NCBI RefSeq assembly: GCF_002573715.1 | Contig: NZ_PDHM01000009.1 | Coordinates: 184,748 to 248,747 of the forward strand | DNA from: Paenibacillus sp. EZ-K15 | Lineage (GTDB): Bacteria; Bacillota; Bacilli; Paenibacillales; Paenibacillaceae | Length of the DNA stretch: 64,000 nt | Direction: 5' to 3' | Notes under the pieces: generated by a model | Databases searched by the model: none | What the model saw: only the letters and a program-made list of their open reading frames with translations | Told to the model about the DNA's origin: nothing | Program-made: the position numbers and the translations under genes | Part shown: in pieces, positions 26,686-35,489 of the stretch | Numbering within the stretch: the first letter of the stretch is position 1 | How the letters are laid out: each line of letters opens with the position of its first letter

Positions 26686-26760
26686 CCTTCTGGTCCGCGG
26701 CCGATAGAGTTTGGGCATTTACCTAATCCCAGGCTCGGCAGGCTGCGGTAACCGAAGGTT
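26686..26760 (-). terminator. Minus-strand terminator of the ATP-grasp gene
   Basis: On the minus strand, AACCTTCGGTTACCGC pairs imperfectly with GCGGACCAGAAGGTT, and TTTTTT follows directly. It lies 35 bases after the ATP-grasp stop codon. Confidence 0.7.
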
Positions 26761-26794
26761 CTTGCTATTCCTCCTTACATGAAATGAATATGTC

Positions 26795-27580
26795 TTACAT
26801 ACCCTGCTTCGATTTTTTACAGTTCAAGGGATAGTAGCGCCCGTACGCTTTTCCGTAAGACACGATTCTTTCAATGGTGTCCTTCTGTTTAAGTTTGGTG
26901 AATGGGCATGGATCAGGGAGCGTGTTCACTTCCAGTATCCAGAGCGTAAGGTCGCGATCTACTGCGAGGTCGAGCCCCAATTCGTTCAATGCAGGATAAG
27001 TATGGCTCATGGCAGCAGCCACTGCCAAGGCAATACGGTCAATCTCTTGAAGGAGTTCGTCTGTCTTCGCATCATCCGCACTTGCGCGAATAAGTCGGTC
27101 TGCGGCATAAATCGTACCGCCTTGGCTGCCGTTGGTAACCGCTTTTCTCGGATGGGCGACACGTCCAACCGTTCCGGTAGCCTCCCATTCCCCCTCCGGG
27201 TTTCTTTGAATCATGACACGAAGGTCGAAAGGGCGATGATCATATGTCAGCAAATGTATTCCTCTCTGGATCAGATAGCGCTTGCTGTCTATTTGTTCAC
27301 TCAATGATCGGTACAGTTCTCGATAAGAACGACAAGTCAACGTTCTTATGCCGTTTTGATACTGATATGCCGATCCCTTCTTCTCCACGCGCATGACCCC
27401 TTTACCTTGTGAACCAGCATCGGGTTTCACATATACCATGCCGTAGCGCTCCAGCATGTCAAACAGATGTCTCCGTGAAAACAGCTGGGTGGGTGGAACG
27501 AGCTTCGCCAACTCTTGTTGGCTTTGCAGAAGTTTTGTTTTGGTCCACTTGCTCTTCACCGTGAATCGGGAGGTTTTCAT
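26795..27580 (-). CDS. YheC/YheD-type ATP-grasp protein (spore-coat associated family)
   Basis: This 261-residue protein has an ATP-grasp fold. The nucleotide loop is VKPDAGSQGKGVMRVEKKG (about 52-70), and the metal-binding end is LGLDLAVDRDLTLWILEVNT (about 211-230). The central RPFDLRVMIQRN strand is diagnostic of the YheC/YheD family, whose Bacillus members are spore-coat-associated. It is shorter than most members because the N-terminal domain is lacking. ATP-grasp enzymes join a carboxylate to an amine; the substrates here are unknown. It diverges from the adenylate-enzyme/sbnA/sbnB operon across 165 bases, which makes a shared role conceivable. Confidence 0.82.
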   Translation of the reverse strand: MKTSRFTVKSKWTKTKLLQSQQELAKLVPPTQLFSRRHLFDMLERYGMVYVKPDAGSQGKGVMRVEKKGSAYQYQNGIRTLTCRSYRELYRSLSEQIDSKRYLIQRGIHLLTYDHRPFDLRVMIQRNPEGEWEATGTVGRVAHPRKAVTNGSQGGTIYAADRLIRASADDAKTDELLQEIDRIALAVAAAMSHTYPALNELGLDLAVDRDLTLWILEVNTLPDPCPFTKLKQKDTIERIVSYGKAYGRYYPLNCKKSKQGM

Positions 27581-27613
27581 AAGATGTGCCTCATTTCAGG
27601 AAGATATGGTGTT

Positions 27614-27642
27614 ATTGTACGAAGCTGGCGGGCAAAGTGTAA
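27614..27642 (-). promoter_or_regulatory. Sigma-A-like promoter of the ATP-grasp gene
   Basis: On the minus strand TTACAC (plus 27637-27642) and TACAAT (plus 27614-27619) stand 17 bp apart, about 35 bases before the start codon. Confidence 0.55.
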
Positions 27643-27674
27643 CCGTGCAGCTTTTTTTCTATAGGGGGAATCGA

Positions 27675-27701
27675 ACGAAATGAAGGAAGCGACATAGACT
27701 A
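27675..27701 (+). promoter_or_regulatory. Candidate sigma-K-like promoter of the diaminopropionate operon
   Basis: CATAGACTA (27693-27701) fits the sigma-K -10 consensus CATANNNTA exactly, and an AC dinucleotide (27675-27676) stands 16 bases upstream, as in sigma-K -35 regions. The -35 rule is loose, so this needs experimental support. The 10-bp palindrome GACTATAGTC overlaps the -10. Confidence 0.35.
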
Positions 27702-27745
27702 TAGTCAGGGGTAGTGGACTCCAATCTGTCGAAGGGGGAAGCGAA

Positions 27746-28993
27746 GTGCGGGATTCCAACATTCTGCAGCAAGCCTTGGTCCGCTCGCGTCGTTATATGC
27801 CATGGTATGAGGGCTGGGTACGGAGGAGCATCGGAAGAGAGCTTGATGAGATGGCTCAGGAGCCGAGGTTAGAGCTGGAGCATCTACCGCTGATGACGCA
27901 CACCGTGCTGGAGGAGCAATACTATACGGATGACAATCCGTTGGCAGCTCGAAGCGATGTTCATTATTATCGTACTTCCGGCACGAGTTCGGGTCGGCGC
28001 AAAGCGATTTATTACTCTGAAGCCGATGAAGAGGATTATATTCGGTTCAAGCTCCAGGTGTACCGGCAGATTCTTGGATCCGGCCAATATCGATCGGCTA
28101 TTGCGGATATGGGAACCGGGCACGCAGAGGCAACGTCGATCGAGGTGTTCCGCCGCTTAGGTATGAACGCCGAATCGATCCCCTTTCAGGCGCCGATTGA
28201 GCAGCATCTTGAGCGGCTCGCACTGTGCAAGCCGGAGGTGCTATATACGATGCCGTCGATACTGGATCGCATCCTGAACGCTTCGATTGACGCGACCGCA
28301 TATGGCATCCGTCACGTCATACTGGTCGGCGAAATGGCTTCCCCCGCCTGGATTCAGCTCACCGCCAAACGGCTCGGAATCGGTGCAGACCATATTACGG
28401 ATACGTACGGTTCCATCGAGATCGGCACGATTGCTTATTACTCCCATGAACACGGGCGATATCTTCTGACGGACGGACTGCTTGCTGAGGGAGTACGCCC
28501 GGAGCAACTGGACGCTGATCTGGAACCGCTTGTCAATGCGGAGGAATCGGTGCTGGTTCTGACATCGGGGCATCGGGAAGCGTTTCCCGCCATTCGCTAT
28601 GTCACCTACGACGTCGTGCGCGATTTGCGCCCGATAATGGTGGATGGAAGACTCCGTCAAAGCTTTAGCAGCATCGTTAAGCGAATCGGACCTGATCTGA
28701 AGCATGGAGAGAAGATCAGCATCTATGATATTGAAAACGTCGTCTTGCGCCATTTGCATGCGGGCAGCGTTCAGGTGAAGGTGGCTCATAACGCCTTAAT
28801 CGTATATATATTCCATTCCACGGCAGAGCAAGCGATATTGCAGAGGATCAAGCATGATATCGAGCAGCAGATTCCCGAGATCGGTACGATGATACAGTCC
28901 GGAATCCTTGGCGAAATCCAGGTGATACGCGGAGATGGTGAGCCAGGAGCAGGTAAGACATCGGTTAAACATAAAAAAATATGGTACGAGTAA
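27746..28993 (+). CDS. Adenylate-forming enzyme (phenylacetate-CoA-ligase/CoF-synthetase-like)
   Basis: This 415-residue protein resembles the PaaK/F390-synthetase branch of adenylate-forming enzymes. The phosphate loop TSGTSSGRRKA (about 76-86), the DTYGSIEIG motif (about 218-226) and a C-terminal GKTSVKHKKIW with the expected catalytic lysine are present. It should activate a carboxylate as an acyl-adenylate, passing it to CoA, a thiol or an amine. No carrier-protein gene is close. It starts at GTG with AAGGGGG seven bases upstream and leads an operon: sbnA begins nine bases after its stop. Its substrate is probably connected with diaminopropionate; this is inference. Confidence 0.8.
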   Translation: MRDSNILQQALVRSRRYMPWYEGWVRRSIGRELDEMAQEPRLELEHLPLMTHTVLEEQYYTDDNPLAARSDVHYYRTSGTSSGRRKAIYYSEADEEDYIRFKLQVYRQILGSGQYRSAIADMGTGHAEATSIEVFRRLGMNAESIPFQAPIEQHLERLALCKPEVLYTMPSILDRILNASIDATAYGIRHVILVGEMASPAWIQLTAKRLGIGADHITDTYGSIEIGTIAYYSHEHGRYLLTDGLLAEGVRPEQLDADLEPLVNAEESVLVLTSGHREAFPAIRYVTYDVVRDLRPIMVDGRLRQSFSSIVKRIGPDLKHGEKISIYDIENVVLRHLHAGSVQVKVAHNALIVYIFHSTAEQAILQRIKHDIEQQIPEIGTMIQSGILGEIQVIRGDGEPGAGKTSVKHKKIWYE

Positions 28994-29002
28994 ATAAGGA
29001 GA

Positions 29003-29989
29003 ATGACCTTGGAACTTCGAGACGGGATTGCAGGCGTGATCGGTGTCACCCCATTAATCCGCCTTAGTCGATTGTTTAACAACCGTTCGTTTGATGTATA
29101 CGGAAAACTGGAGTGGATGAATCCCGGAGGAAGCACCAAGGATCGACCGGCGCTTCATATGCTTCGGGAGGCCATGCGCCGCGGCGAAATCGCGCCGAGC
29201 ACGGTCGTCATTGAATCCAGCTCAGGCAATCTGGGCATCAGCCTGGCACAACTCTGCAACTACTTGGGGCTGCGTTTCATCTGTGTCATTGATCCGCGCA
29301 CAACGGATCAGCATCGCCGCATCATTCGCAGCTTTGGCGGGGAGCTTGAACTGGTCACGGAGCCCGACAAGGAAACCGGTGAATTTCTGCCTGCAAGAAT
29401 AAGAAGGGTTAGTGAACTGGTTCACCGTTTTCCTAATGCTTACTGGACCAATCAATACGGTAACCCGGACAACTTTTTGGCCCATAAAGAAACCACCATG
29501 CAGGAAATTGCTGAGCGGTTGGGCGAGATTGATTATTTGTTTTGCGGGGCTAGCTCATGCGGTACGATCCGGGGATGCAGAGAGTATATTGCGGATCGGC
29601 AGTGGTCTACGCAAGTTGTGGCTGTGGATGCAAAGGGAAGCGTTATTTTTGGGGGAGAGAAAGGTCCGCGGAAATTGCCTGGACTGGGTGCCGGCATAAC
29701 GCCGACTTTATACCACGAGGATATAGCGGACCGCGTAGAGTACGTGTCGGACCTAGATTGCATACGGGGCTGCCGGGATCTGGTTCGGTACGAGTCGATT
29801 CTCGCCGGCGCTTCATCTGGCGGGGTTATCTCAGCAGTCCAGCGGATGTCGGGCAGCATTCCTGAAGGAGCGGTATGTGCGGTGATTTTACCTGATCGCG
29901 GTGAAAGATATTTGGACACGGTGTATAACGATATATGGGTACAGCAGGAGTTTGGTGTGGACCCGGTTACTTTCTCGTTTGGAGGATAG
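29003..29989 (+). CDS. sbnA: 2,3-diaminopropionate biosynthesis protein SbnA
   Basis: This 328-residue PLP enzyme of the cysteine-synthase fold should join O-phospho-L-serine and L-glutamate to give N-(2-amino-2-carboxyethyl)-L-glutamate. The PLP lysine lies in GGSTKDRPA (about 42-50), the substrate loop is ESSSGNLGIS, and the phosphate-binding site resembles GASSCGTIRG. Its pairing with sbnB is the hallmark of L-2,3-diaminopropionate synthesis. The ATG at 29003 is only one base from AAGGAG. TTG 29009 has ideal spacing and may be the real start. It is the second gene of the operon. Confidence 0.88.
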   Translation: MTLELRDGIAGVIGVTPLIRLSRLFNNRSFDVYGKLEWMNPGGSTKDRPALHMLREAMRRGEIAPSTVVIESSSGNLGISLAQLCNYLGLRFICVIDPRTTDQHRRIIRSFGGELELVTEPDKETGEFLPARIRRVSELVHRFPNAYWTNQYGNPDNFLAHKETTMQEIAERLGEIDYLFCGASSCGTIRGCREYIADRQWSTQVVAVDAKGSVIFGGEKGPRKLPGLGAGITPTLYHEDIADRVEYVSDLDCIRGCRDLVRYESILAGASSGGVISAVQRMSGSIPEGAVCAVILPDRGERYLDTVYNDIWVQQEFGVDPVTFSFGG

Positions 29990-29992
29990 ATC

Positions 29993-30964
29993 ATGATTTA
30001 TTTACATGACGGACATATACGTGAAATCGGGATGGATTGGTCAACGCTGATTCAAAAGATAGATGAAATCATCAGGATCAAAGAGAATGGGGACTGCGTT
30101 CATCCGCTAAAGCCGTATTTACGCTTTCGCGCTCCCGAGAACCGAATCATTGCCATGCCTGCTTTTGTTGGAGGAAATGTAAATATGTCCGGCATCAAGT
30201 GGATCGCAAGCTTTCCGGGCAATAGCCTGCATGGTCTGCCAAGAGCGCATAACACGATAATCCTTAATCATCCGTTGACCGGTGAGCCCGTGGCTGTCAT
30301 ATATAGTGGATTGCTGAATGGTTTGAGGACAGCCGCTGTAAGCGGGTTAATGCTGAAAGCCTTCATTGCAGCCAGGCGGCTCGAGAGCGTACGGATCGGT
30401 ATCATTGGCTGGGGGCCGGTCGGGCAGATGCACCTCGCGATGTGCAGGGCGCTGCTGGGGGATCGATTGGAACGTGTGCATCTATACGATCTCAAAGGCA
30501 TCGATCCGGCAACCGTGCCTGAGGAGGTTCGGAACATCACAGATATTGCGGATACTTGGCAGCCTGTCTACCGAAACGCCGATGTTCTCGCCACATGCAC
30601 CGTCTCGGGAGAGCGATATATCAATGAGAAGCCATCGGAGGGGATGCTGCTTCTCAATGTGTCGCTGCGGGATTATACAACAGACAGCGTAGCCGGGGTC
30701 AAGGCCATTGTTGTCGATGAATGGATGGAGGTTTGCCGTGAGAACACGGATGTGGAACAACTGCATCTGATGACCGGATTGCAGGAATCCGACGTCCTGA
30801 CGCTCTCAGATATTTTATGTCGTGACGGCCTGGCCGCTTACGACGATCATGAAACGGTATTCTTCAACCCTATGGGATTAGCGGTATTCGATATTGGCAT
30901 AGCCAGTTACTATTATCGCGAAGCAAAGCGACTTGGGAAAGGCATTGTATTGGATAAAGGATAG
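29993..30964 (+). CDS. sbnB: 2,3-diaminopropionate biosynthesis protein SbnB
   Basis: This 323-residue NAD-dependent enzyme of the ornithine cyclodeaminase/mu-crystallin family should oxidatively split the SbnA product into L-2,3-diaminopropionate and 2-oxoglutarate. Visible features are HPLKPYLRF with the active-site lysine, the HGLPRAHNTIILNHPLTG loop, and the Rossmann signature IGIIGWGPVGQMH (about 134-146). GGAGG precedes the ATG and only three bases separate it from sbnA. It ends the operon 13 bases before a perfect palindrome. In Staphylococcus the pair feeds the siderophore staphyloferrin B; here no siderophore genes are adjacent. Confidence 0.9.
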   Translation: MIYLHDGHIREIGMDWSTLIQKIDEIIRIKENGDCVHPLKPYLRFRAPENRIIAMPAFVGGNVNMSGIKWIASFPGNSLHGLPRAHNTIILNHPLTGEPVAVIYSGLLNGLRTAAVSGLMLKAFIAARRLESVRIGIIGWGPVGQMHLAMCRALLGDRLERVHLYDLKGIDPATVPEEVRNITDIADTWQPVYRNADVLATCTVSGERYINEKPSEGMLLLNVSLRDYTTDSVAGVKAIVVDEWMEVCRENTDVEQLHLMTGLQESDVLTLSDILCRDGLAAYDDHETVFFNPMGLAVFDIGIASYYYREAKRLGKGIVLDKG

Positions 30965-30977
30965 CGATCCATATTAG

Positions 30978-31029
30978 AACAACAGGGCCCTTCGTCCCGC
31001 TGTACAGCGGGACGAAGGGCCCTGTTGTT
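30978..31029. terminator. Perfect 52-bp palindrome between convergent genes
   Basis: Two 26-bp arms, starting AACAACAGGGCC and meeting at the centre GCTGTACAGC, are exact reverse complements with no spacer. The RNA would form a very stable hairpin. It lies between the stop codons of sbnB and the convergent AraC regulator, so it probably terminates both, although no long T tract follows. Confidence 0.75.
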
Positions 31030-31040
31030 AAGACAGACCT

Positions 31041-33305
31041 TTAACCGCTCGCATGGGTCTGCACCACATGCTGCCGGCGGTAAGCGCCCGGCGTCATGCC
31101 GGTGGCCTTCTTGAACGTCCGGTTGAAGGAGGTAATGTTGAGATAGCCGACACGCTGGCTGATCTCATTGACGGTCAAGTCCGTGCACGCGAGCAGCTCC
31201 TTCGCTTTGTTCATGCGGATGCCAAGCAGATGGTCACTGAAGTTGAGACCGGTCTTCTCCTTGATATAGACGGAGAGGTAGGCGCTCGACAGGTTCAGCT
31301 TGGCTGACAAATAGTCGAGAGACAGATCATCGGCATACTGGTTATGGATAATGTTCATGAACATGGCGATGAGTGGCTCTTCCCCGGTATCCTTTTTCTT
31401 GCAAACGAGGGCGCAGGAGGCTTCGACGAGCTGACGGAATACCCCCTGGTAATCAGATAAACAATGGCATTCTGCCAGCCTTGCGCTCCACTGTTTCAAG
31501 GATTGGACAGAAGTTTTGTCTATCTGGGCCATCTCCATATAACTTAGGATCTTGGAAGCGACCGAATCGGCGAAGAAACGAAATTGCGCGATGCCCGCCT
31601 CCTTACGCTGCATTGCTTCGAGCGCCTGGTCGATGATCTGCAAGGAGCGGCTGTCGCTGCCGGATTGCAGGGCGTCAAGCAGTCCTTTTTCCTGAGACGG
31701 GCTCAGATTGACGGTGGTTGGAAGAACCCGCTGCTTGGTTACCATCTGGGATTCCTCCAGGAGCTGTGCCTGCGCGGCCAGTCCTTTGACCTGATGGTAG
31801 GCTTGATTGAATTCGGACGAATGGCTCACCTGGGAACTGACGGCGATGGTGACCAGGAACAATTCCTTTTCCTCGTTTAACATGTCCTTGATTTCCAGCA
31901 GAAGATCCTCCAGGCGGGCGGCTTCCTCCCGTTTAAAGATAGATACAATCTCATTCTTTTCGATCTGGAACGTATGAGACCCCGGATAGCGCTCAGCCGT
32001 GATCAGATGAATATGCTCCAGCATATGGCGGACAGCCTGATCGGTTTGAAGGGGAAGCTCATAAACCGGATTCATCCGGAAACGGATGTGATACAGAACC
32101 ACGATAAAGCTTCCGTCATCCGACAGGAAGTCCTCCCACTCGCTGATATCGGTATTGATGCTCTTCAACTGACTGATATAAGAGTAACTGGTTAGAACGG
32201 ATTTATGCTTGTTCATGCGCTCCCGTATTTCTTCCTTCTCCCGGAACAGCTCTTGAATACGGTTCTGGATCAGATCGTATTCCGTGATGCTGCCGGATTC
32301 CGGCATGGATGAACTGTTGGCTCTGTTCAGAACGGTGGTTAGAATCTGCTTCACCGGCTTGTGCAATCTGCGGCTGAGGAAATAGGAAGCGGCAAGGGCC
32401 ACGCCAAGCGACAGGCAGAAAATGAGCAGCAAACCGCCGGTTAACCGGCTCAACTGAGAAGAGACATGGCTGTAAGGTACGGCCGAGACATAGGTCAGTC
32501 CGTCGGATCCGGCTTCGGCAAAATAGTAGGTTCCATCCTTCAGCACGGCTTTCTGTCCGGCTTCAAACGACGGAAGCTGATCTTGGTTCATGGAGCCTAG
32601 CGTATACAGCACTTGGCCTTCGGCATTCAGAATGGCGAGTGCACGATCAACCGACTCGCCGAAGAAGGACTGGGCGGCCTTGTCGATATCGATGAGGGCA
32701 ATGACCTCATAAGGACTATCCGGCTGTTTATAGACAAAGGGCATCAGTTTTTTCTCGGACAAATCGTTGTTGATTCGATAGGTTGATGCAGGGAGGAGTT
32801 TGAAGGACTCCTGATGGCCTTCGTAGCTGCTCCAGAATGAATAAGGATACATCGAACTTGCATAGGAACGATTGAACATATAGGAAGCATCGCCGCTTCC
32901 GGATTTGCTCAGTACAAAATCAAACTCCCGAAGATAAATCAGGGTGTCCTCCAGAAAGAATAACGGGTTATAGATATCGCTCCGCATCTGCATCATCACT
33001 TCGCGGGCTTTCAAGTAATTCACTTCGTTTCCGGCCTGGTTGCGAAGCTGATTATTGAAGCCGATTAATTCGGATTGATTGTATATATCAAACATCAGCA
33101 CCTGAAGCCTGCTGAATTGATTGGTGAACCGTTCCGCCGTATCGTGAACGGCCTGCTGGCTGGTATCGATGATTTCTTTTTGCAGGCTGGTCTTAAAAAG
33201 CTGGAAGATGACCATATAGAACAATCCGAATAACACGATGATGGCCAGAAAGCTCAGAAAAATCTTAAAGAATACACTGCGGCTTTTATGTCTGATCCAA
33301 TTCAC
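31041..33305 (-). CDS. Membrane-bound AraC-type sensor-regulator of the Lpl-type importer
   Basis: This is a regulator of about 754 residues. An N-terminal membrane helix (about 12-37), an extracytoplasmic sensing region of some 240 residues, and a second helix (LLLIFCLSLGVALAASYF) lead into a cytoplasmic part with a C-terminal AraC helix-turn-helix pair (LDYLSAKLNLSSAYLSVYIK and VNEISQRVGYLNITSFNR). It diverges from an LplB/YtcP/lipoprotein importer and probably controls it. GTG 33305 has AAGGGGGGAAGG upstream and starts just before the membrane helix, so the longer frame to 33419 is rejected. The sensed ligand is unknown. Confidence 0.87.
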   Translation of the reverse strand: MNWIRHKSRSVFFKIFLSFLAIIVLFGLFYMVIFQLFKTSLQKEIIDTSQQAVHDTAERFTNQFSRLQVLMFDIYNQSELIGFNNQLRNQAGNEVNYLKAREVMMQMRSDIYNPLFFLEDTLIYLREFDFVLSKSGSGDASYMFNRSYASSMYPYSFWSSYEGHQESFKLLPASTYRINNDLSEKKLMPFVYKQPDSPYEVIALIDIDKAAQSFFGESVDRALAILNAEGQVLYTLGSMNQDQLPSFEAGQKAVLKDGTYYFAEAGSDGLTYVSAVPYSHVSSQLSRLTGGLLLIFCLSLGVALAASYFLSRRLHKPVKQILTTVLNRANSSSMPESGSITEYDLIQNRIQELFREKEEIRERMNKHKSVLTSYSYISQLKSINTDISEWEDFLSDDGSFIVVLYHIRFRMNPVYELPLQTDQAVRHMLEHIHLITAERYPGSHTFQIEKNEIVSIFKREEAARLEDLLLEIKDMLNEEKELFLVTIAVSSQVSHSSEFNQAYHQVKGLAAQAQLLEESQMVTKQRVLPTTVNLSPSQEKGLLDALQSGSDSRSLQIIDQALEAMQRKEAGIAQFRFFADSVASKILSYMEMAQIDKTSVQSLKQWSARLAECHCLSDYQGVFRQLVEASCALVCKKKDTGEEPLIAMFMNIIHNQYADDLSLDYLSAKLNLSSAYLSVYIKEKTGLNFSDHLLGIRMNKAKELLACTDLTVNEISQRVGYLNITSFNRTFKKATGMTPGAYRRQHVVQTHASG

Positions 33306-33350
33306 AGCCTTCCCCCCTTTGTATTTTTCTGACGTCCAAGGTTTCACAAC

Positions 33351-33356
33351 ATTATA
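33351..33356 (-). promoter_or_regulatory. -10 element of the AraC sensor-regulator gene
   Basis: The minus strand reads TATAAT about 46 bases before the GTG start. No good -35 lies at the proper spacing, so an activator may be needed. Confidence 0.4.
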
Positions 33357-33586
33357 TAGGACAAGTGTTAAGGATTGTGCCCGATTCGTGTTAATCGTTC
33401 GTAAAAAATGGATAGTCAATATTTTAGATTTTAAGCAATGCTTTAGGAAAATGGCACTTCTGCCCAGTCATCCAATGAAAGGCGAGACATCATTAAAATG
33501 GTCAATACCCCTTAGGCATTCGGGTCGTTTATGATGCAGACGTGGACCTTGGGACACACGAAGACGCATAGACGAAAGAGGGGGGA

Positions 33587-34558
33587 TTGCCGATTTTACA
33601 ACGTCATCTTAACACCGTGGAAGCGCATTCAAACATTCGCAAGAAAAGTGCTTGGCGAAGCTGGATGATGCAGGTTCGCAGAAACTGGCAGCTTTACGCT
33701 TTATTTGCACCAGTTCTGTTATACTTCATTGTATTTCATTATGTACCCATGTATGGCGTCCAGATTGCATTTAAGGATTTTATTGCGAACAAAGGGATCA
33801 TGGATAGTCCATGGGTGGGCTTCAAGCATTTTGAACGCTTTTTTGACAGCTTTTATTTTTGGCGGATTATCAAAAACACGATGGGCATCGGGTTATATGA
33901 GCTGGCGGTCGGATTTCCAATTCCAATTATCCTGGCCTTGATGATTAATGAAGCCAGATCGGGCCGGTTCCGCCGATTTGTACAAACCGTAACTTATGCA
34001 CCCCATTTCTTATCTACGGTGGTCGTCGTTGGTATGATCATGATGTTCCTATCGCCGGTCAGCGGCCTAGTCAATTCGATTATCACCTCCTTCGGCGGAG
34101 AGCCGATCGCATTCATGACGGAGCCCTCCTGGTTCAAGAGCATCTACGTGTGGTCTGGCGTGTGGCAGGGCATGGGCTGGAGCTCCATTATTTATTTGGC
34201 GGCACTCGCCGGGATTGATCCGCAGCTGCATGAGGCGGCCAAGGTGGATGGTGCGGGCTGGCTCCGGCGAATCTGGCATATTAATCTGCCGGGGATCGCG
34301 CCAACGATGACCATTCTGCTCATTTTGAACATCGGTTCCGTTCTTGGCGTCGGCTTTGAGAAGATCTTCCTGATGCAAAATTCACTCAATATGGAAGCGT
34401 CTGACGTCATCGCTACGAACGTATACCGGAGCGGTATACTGGGTGCCCAGTACAGCTTTTCGGCTGCGGTTGGCCTGTTTAACTCCATCGTCAACTTTAT
34501 CATGCTGATTACCGTAAACCGGATTGCCCGAAAAGTCAGCGAGAACAGCCTATGGTAA
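33587..34558 (+). CDS. Sugar ABC transporter permease, LplB type
   Basis: This 323-residue permease has an N-terminal basic extension and six membrane helices. The LplB-type FAPVLLYFIVFHYVPMYGVQ and DFIANKGIMDSPWVGFKHF segments follow the first helix. The EAA loop is EAAKVDGAGWLRRIWHINLP. LplB/YtcP importers bring in oligosaccharides such as pectin or plant-polymer fragments; the substrate here is unknown. It starts at TTG 33587 after AGAGGGGG, and the next in-frame ATG (33665) lacks an SD. It is the first gene of a three-gene importer operon without an ATPase. Confidence 0.9.
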   Translation: MPILQRHLNTVEAHSNIRKKSAWRSWMMQVRRNWQLYALFAPVLLYFIVFHYVPMYGVQIAFKDFIANKGIMDSPWVGFKHFERFFDSFYFWRIIKNTMGIGLYELAVGFPIPIILALMINEARSGRFRRFVQTVTYAPHFLSTVVVVGMIMMFLSPVSGLVNSIITSFGGEPIAFMTEPSWFKSIYVWSGVWQGMGWSSIIYLAALAGIDPQLHEAAKVDGAGWLRRIWHINLPGIAPTMTILLILNIGSVLGVGFEKIFLMQNSLNMEASDVIATNVYRSGILGAQYSFSAAVGLFNSIVNFIMLITVNRIARKVSENSLW

Positions 34559-34574
34559 GGAGGAATGATGGCAT

Positions 34575-35456
34575 ATGCCGCAAAGCCGCAGTGAACGAAT
34601 AGCCGGAGTATTTATTTACATTATACTATCTTTTATTACGCTCCTTGTACTGTATCCTTTATTTTTTGTTCTGATTGCTTCCATTAGTGCTCCGGAAACG
34701 GTGATGCGGGGGGAAGTATGGTTATGGCCGAAGGAACTGTCGTTTGTCGGCTACGAACGGTTATTTGCCAATTCGGAGCTCATGCGGGGATTCCTAAACA
34801 CGCTGCTCTATACCACGACGGGCACCGCGCTGAATGTACTGATGACGATCGCAGCGGCTTATCCGTTATCGAGAGCCGATTTTAACGGCCGCGGCATTTT
34901 TACGGCGATCATCGTATTCACCATGTTCTTCAGCGGGGGGATGATCCCGAATTACTTGCTGGTCAAAGAGCTGGGGATGCTGGATACGATCTGGGCCATC
35001 ATTATCCCTTCGGCCGTATCGGTGTGGAACATTATTATCATGCGGACCTTCTTCCAGAGTTCCATCCCGAAGGAAATGCAGGAGGCGGCGTTTATCGATG
35101 GGGCTTCTAACATGCGGGTACTGCTGCGGATTGTGCTTCCATTATCCGGACCGATATTAGCCGTCATGGTTTTGTTCTACGCAGTGGGCCACTGGAATTC
35201 GTATTTTAGTGCGCTGATCTATTTGTCAGACCGTGCCAACTATCCGATGCAGCTGTTCCTGCGTGAAATTCTGGTTCAGGGTCAAATGCAGGAGATGGTT
35301 GATATCAGTGATGATTCACTGGCACGAAGTCTAATGGATGCGGAAGCGATCAAATATGCGGCGGTCATTGTGACAAATCTGCCGATGCTGCTGCTGTATC
35401 CGTTCCTGCAAAAGTATTTTGTGAAGGGTGTTATGATTGGCGCAATTAAAGGTTGA
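34575..35456 (+). CDS. Carbohydrate ABC transporter permease, YtcP/LplC type
   Basis: This 293-residue permease has six membrane helices. The family hallmark TMFFSGGMIPNYLLVKELGM appears after the third, and the EAA loop is EAAFIDGASNMRVLLRIVLP. It forms the membrane channel with the LplB-type permease encoded 16 bases upstream. TAAGGAGG sits before the start, the stop of lplB lying within that SD region. The C-terminus KGVMIGAIKG is typical of the family. Confidence 0.92.
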   Translation: MPQSRSERIAGVFIYIILSFITLLVLYPLFFVLIASISAPETVMRGEVWLWPKELSFVGYERLFANSELMRGFLNTLLYTTTGTALNVLMTIAAAYPLSRADFNGRGIFTAIIVFTMFFSGGMIPNYLLVKELGMLDTIWAIIIPSAVSVWNIIIMRTFFQSSIPKEMQEAAFIDGASNMRVLLRIVLPLSGPILAVMVLFYAVGHWNSYFSALIYLSDRANYPMQLFLREILVQGQMQEMVDISDDSLARSLMDAEAIKYAAVIVTNLPMLLLYPFLQKYFVKGVMIGAIKG

Positions 35457-35489
35457 TCACGGATATTTCATGAGGAGGAATTGAATTTT

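Noticed and set aside
33587..33664. Considering ATG 33665 as the LplB start instead of TTG 33587
   Set aside because: The ATG has no SD and would remove the basic N-terminal segment common in LplB proteins.
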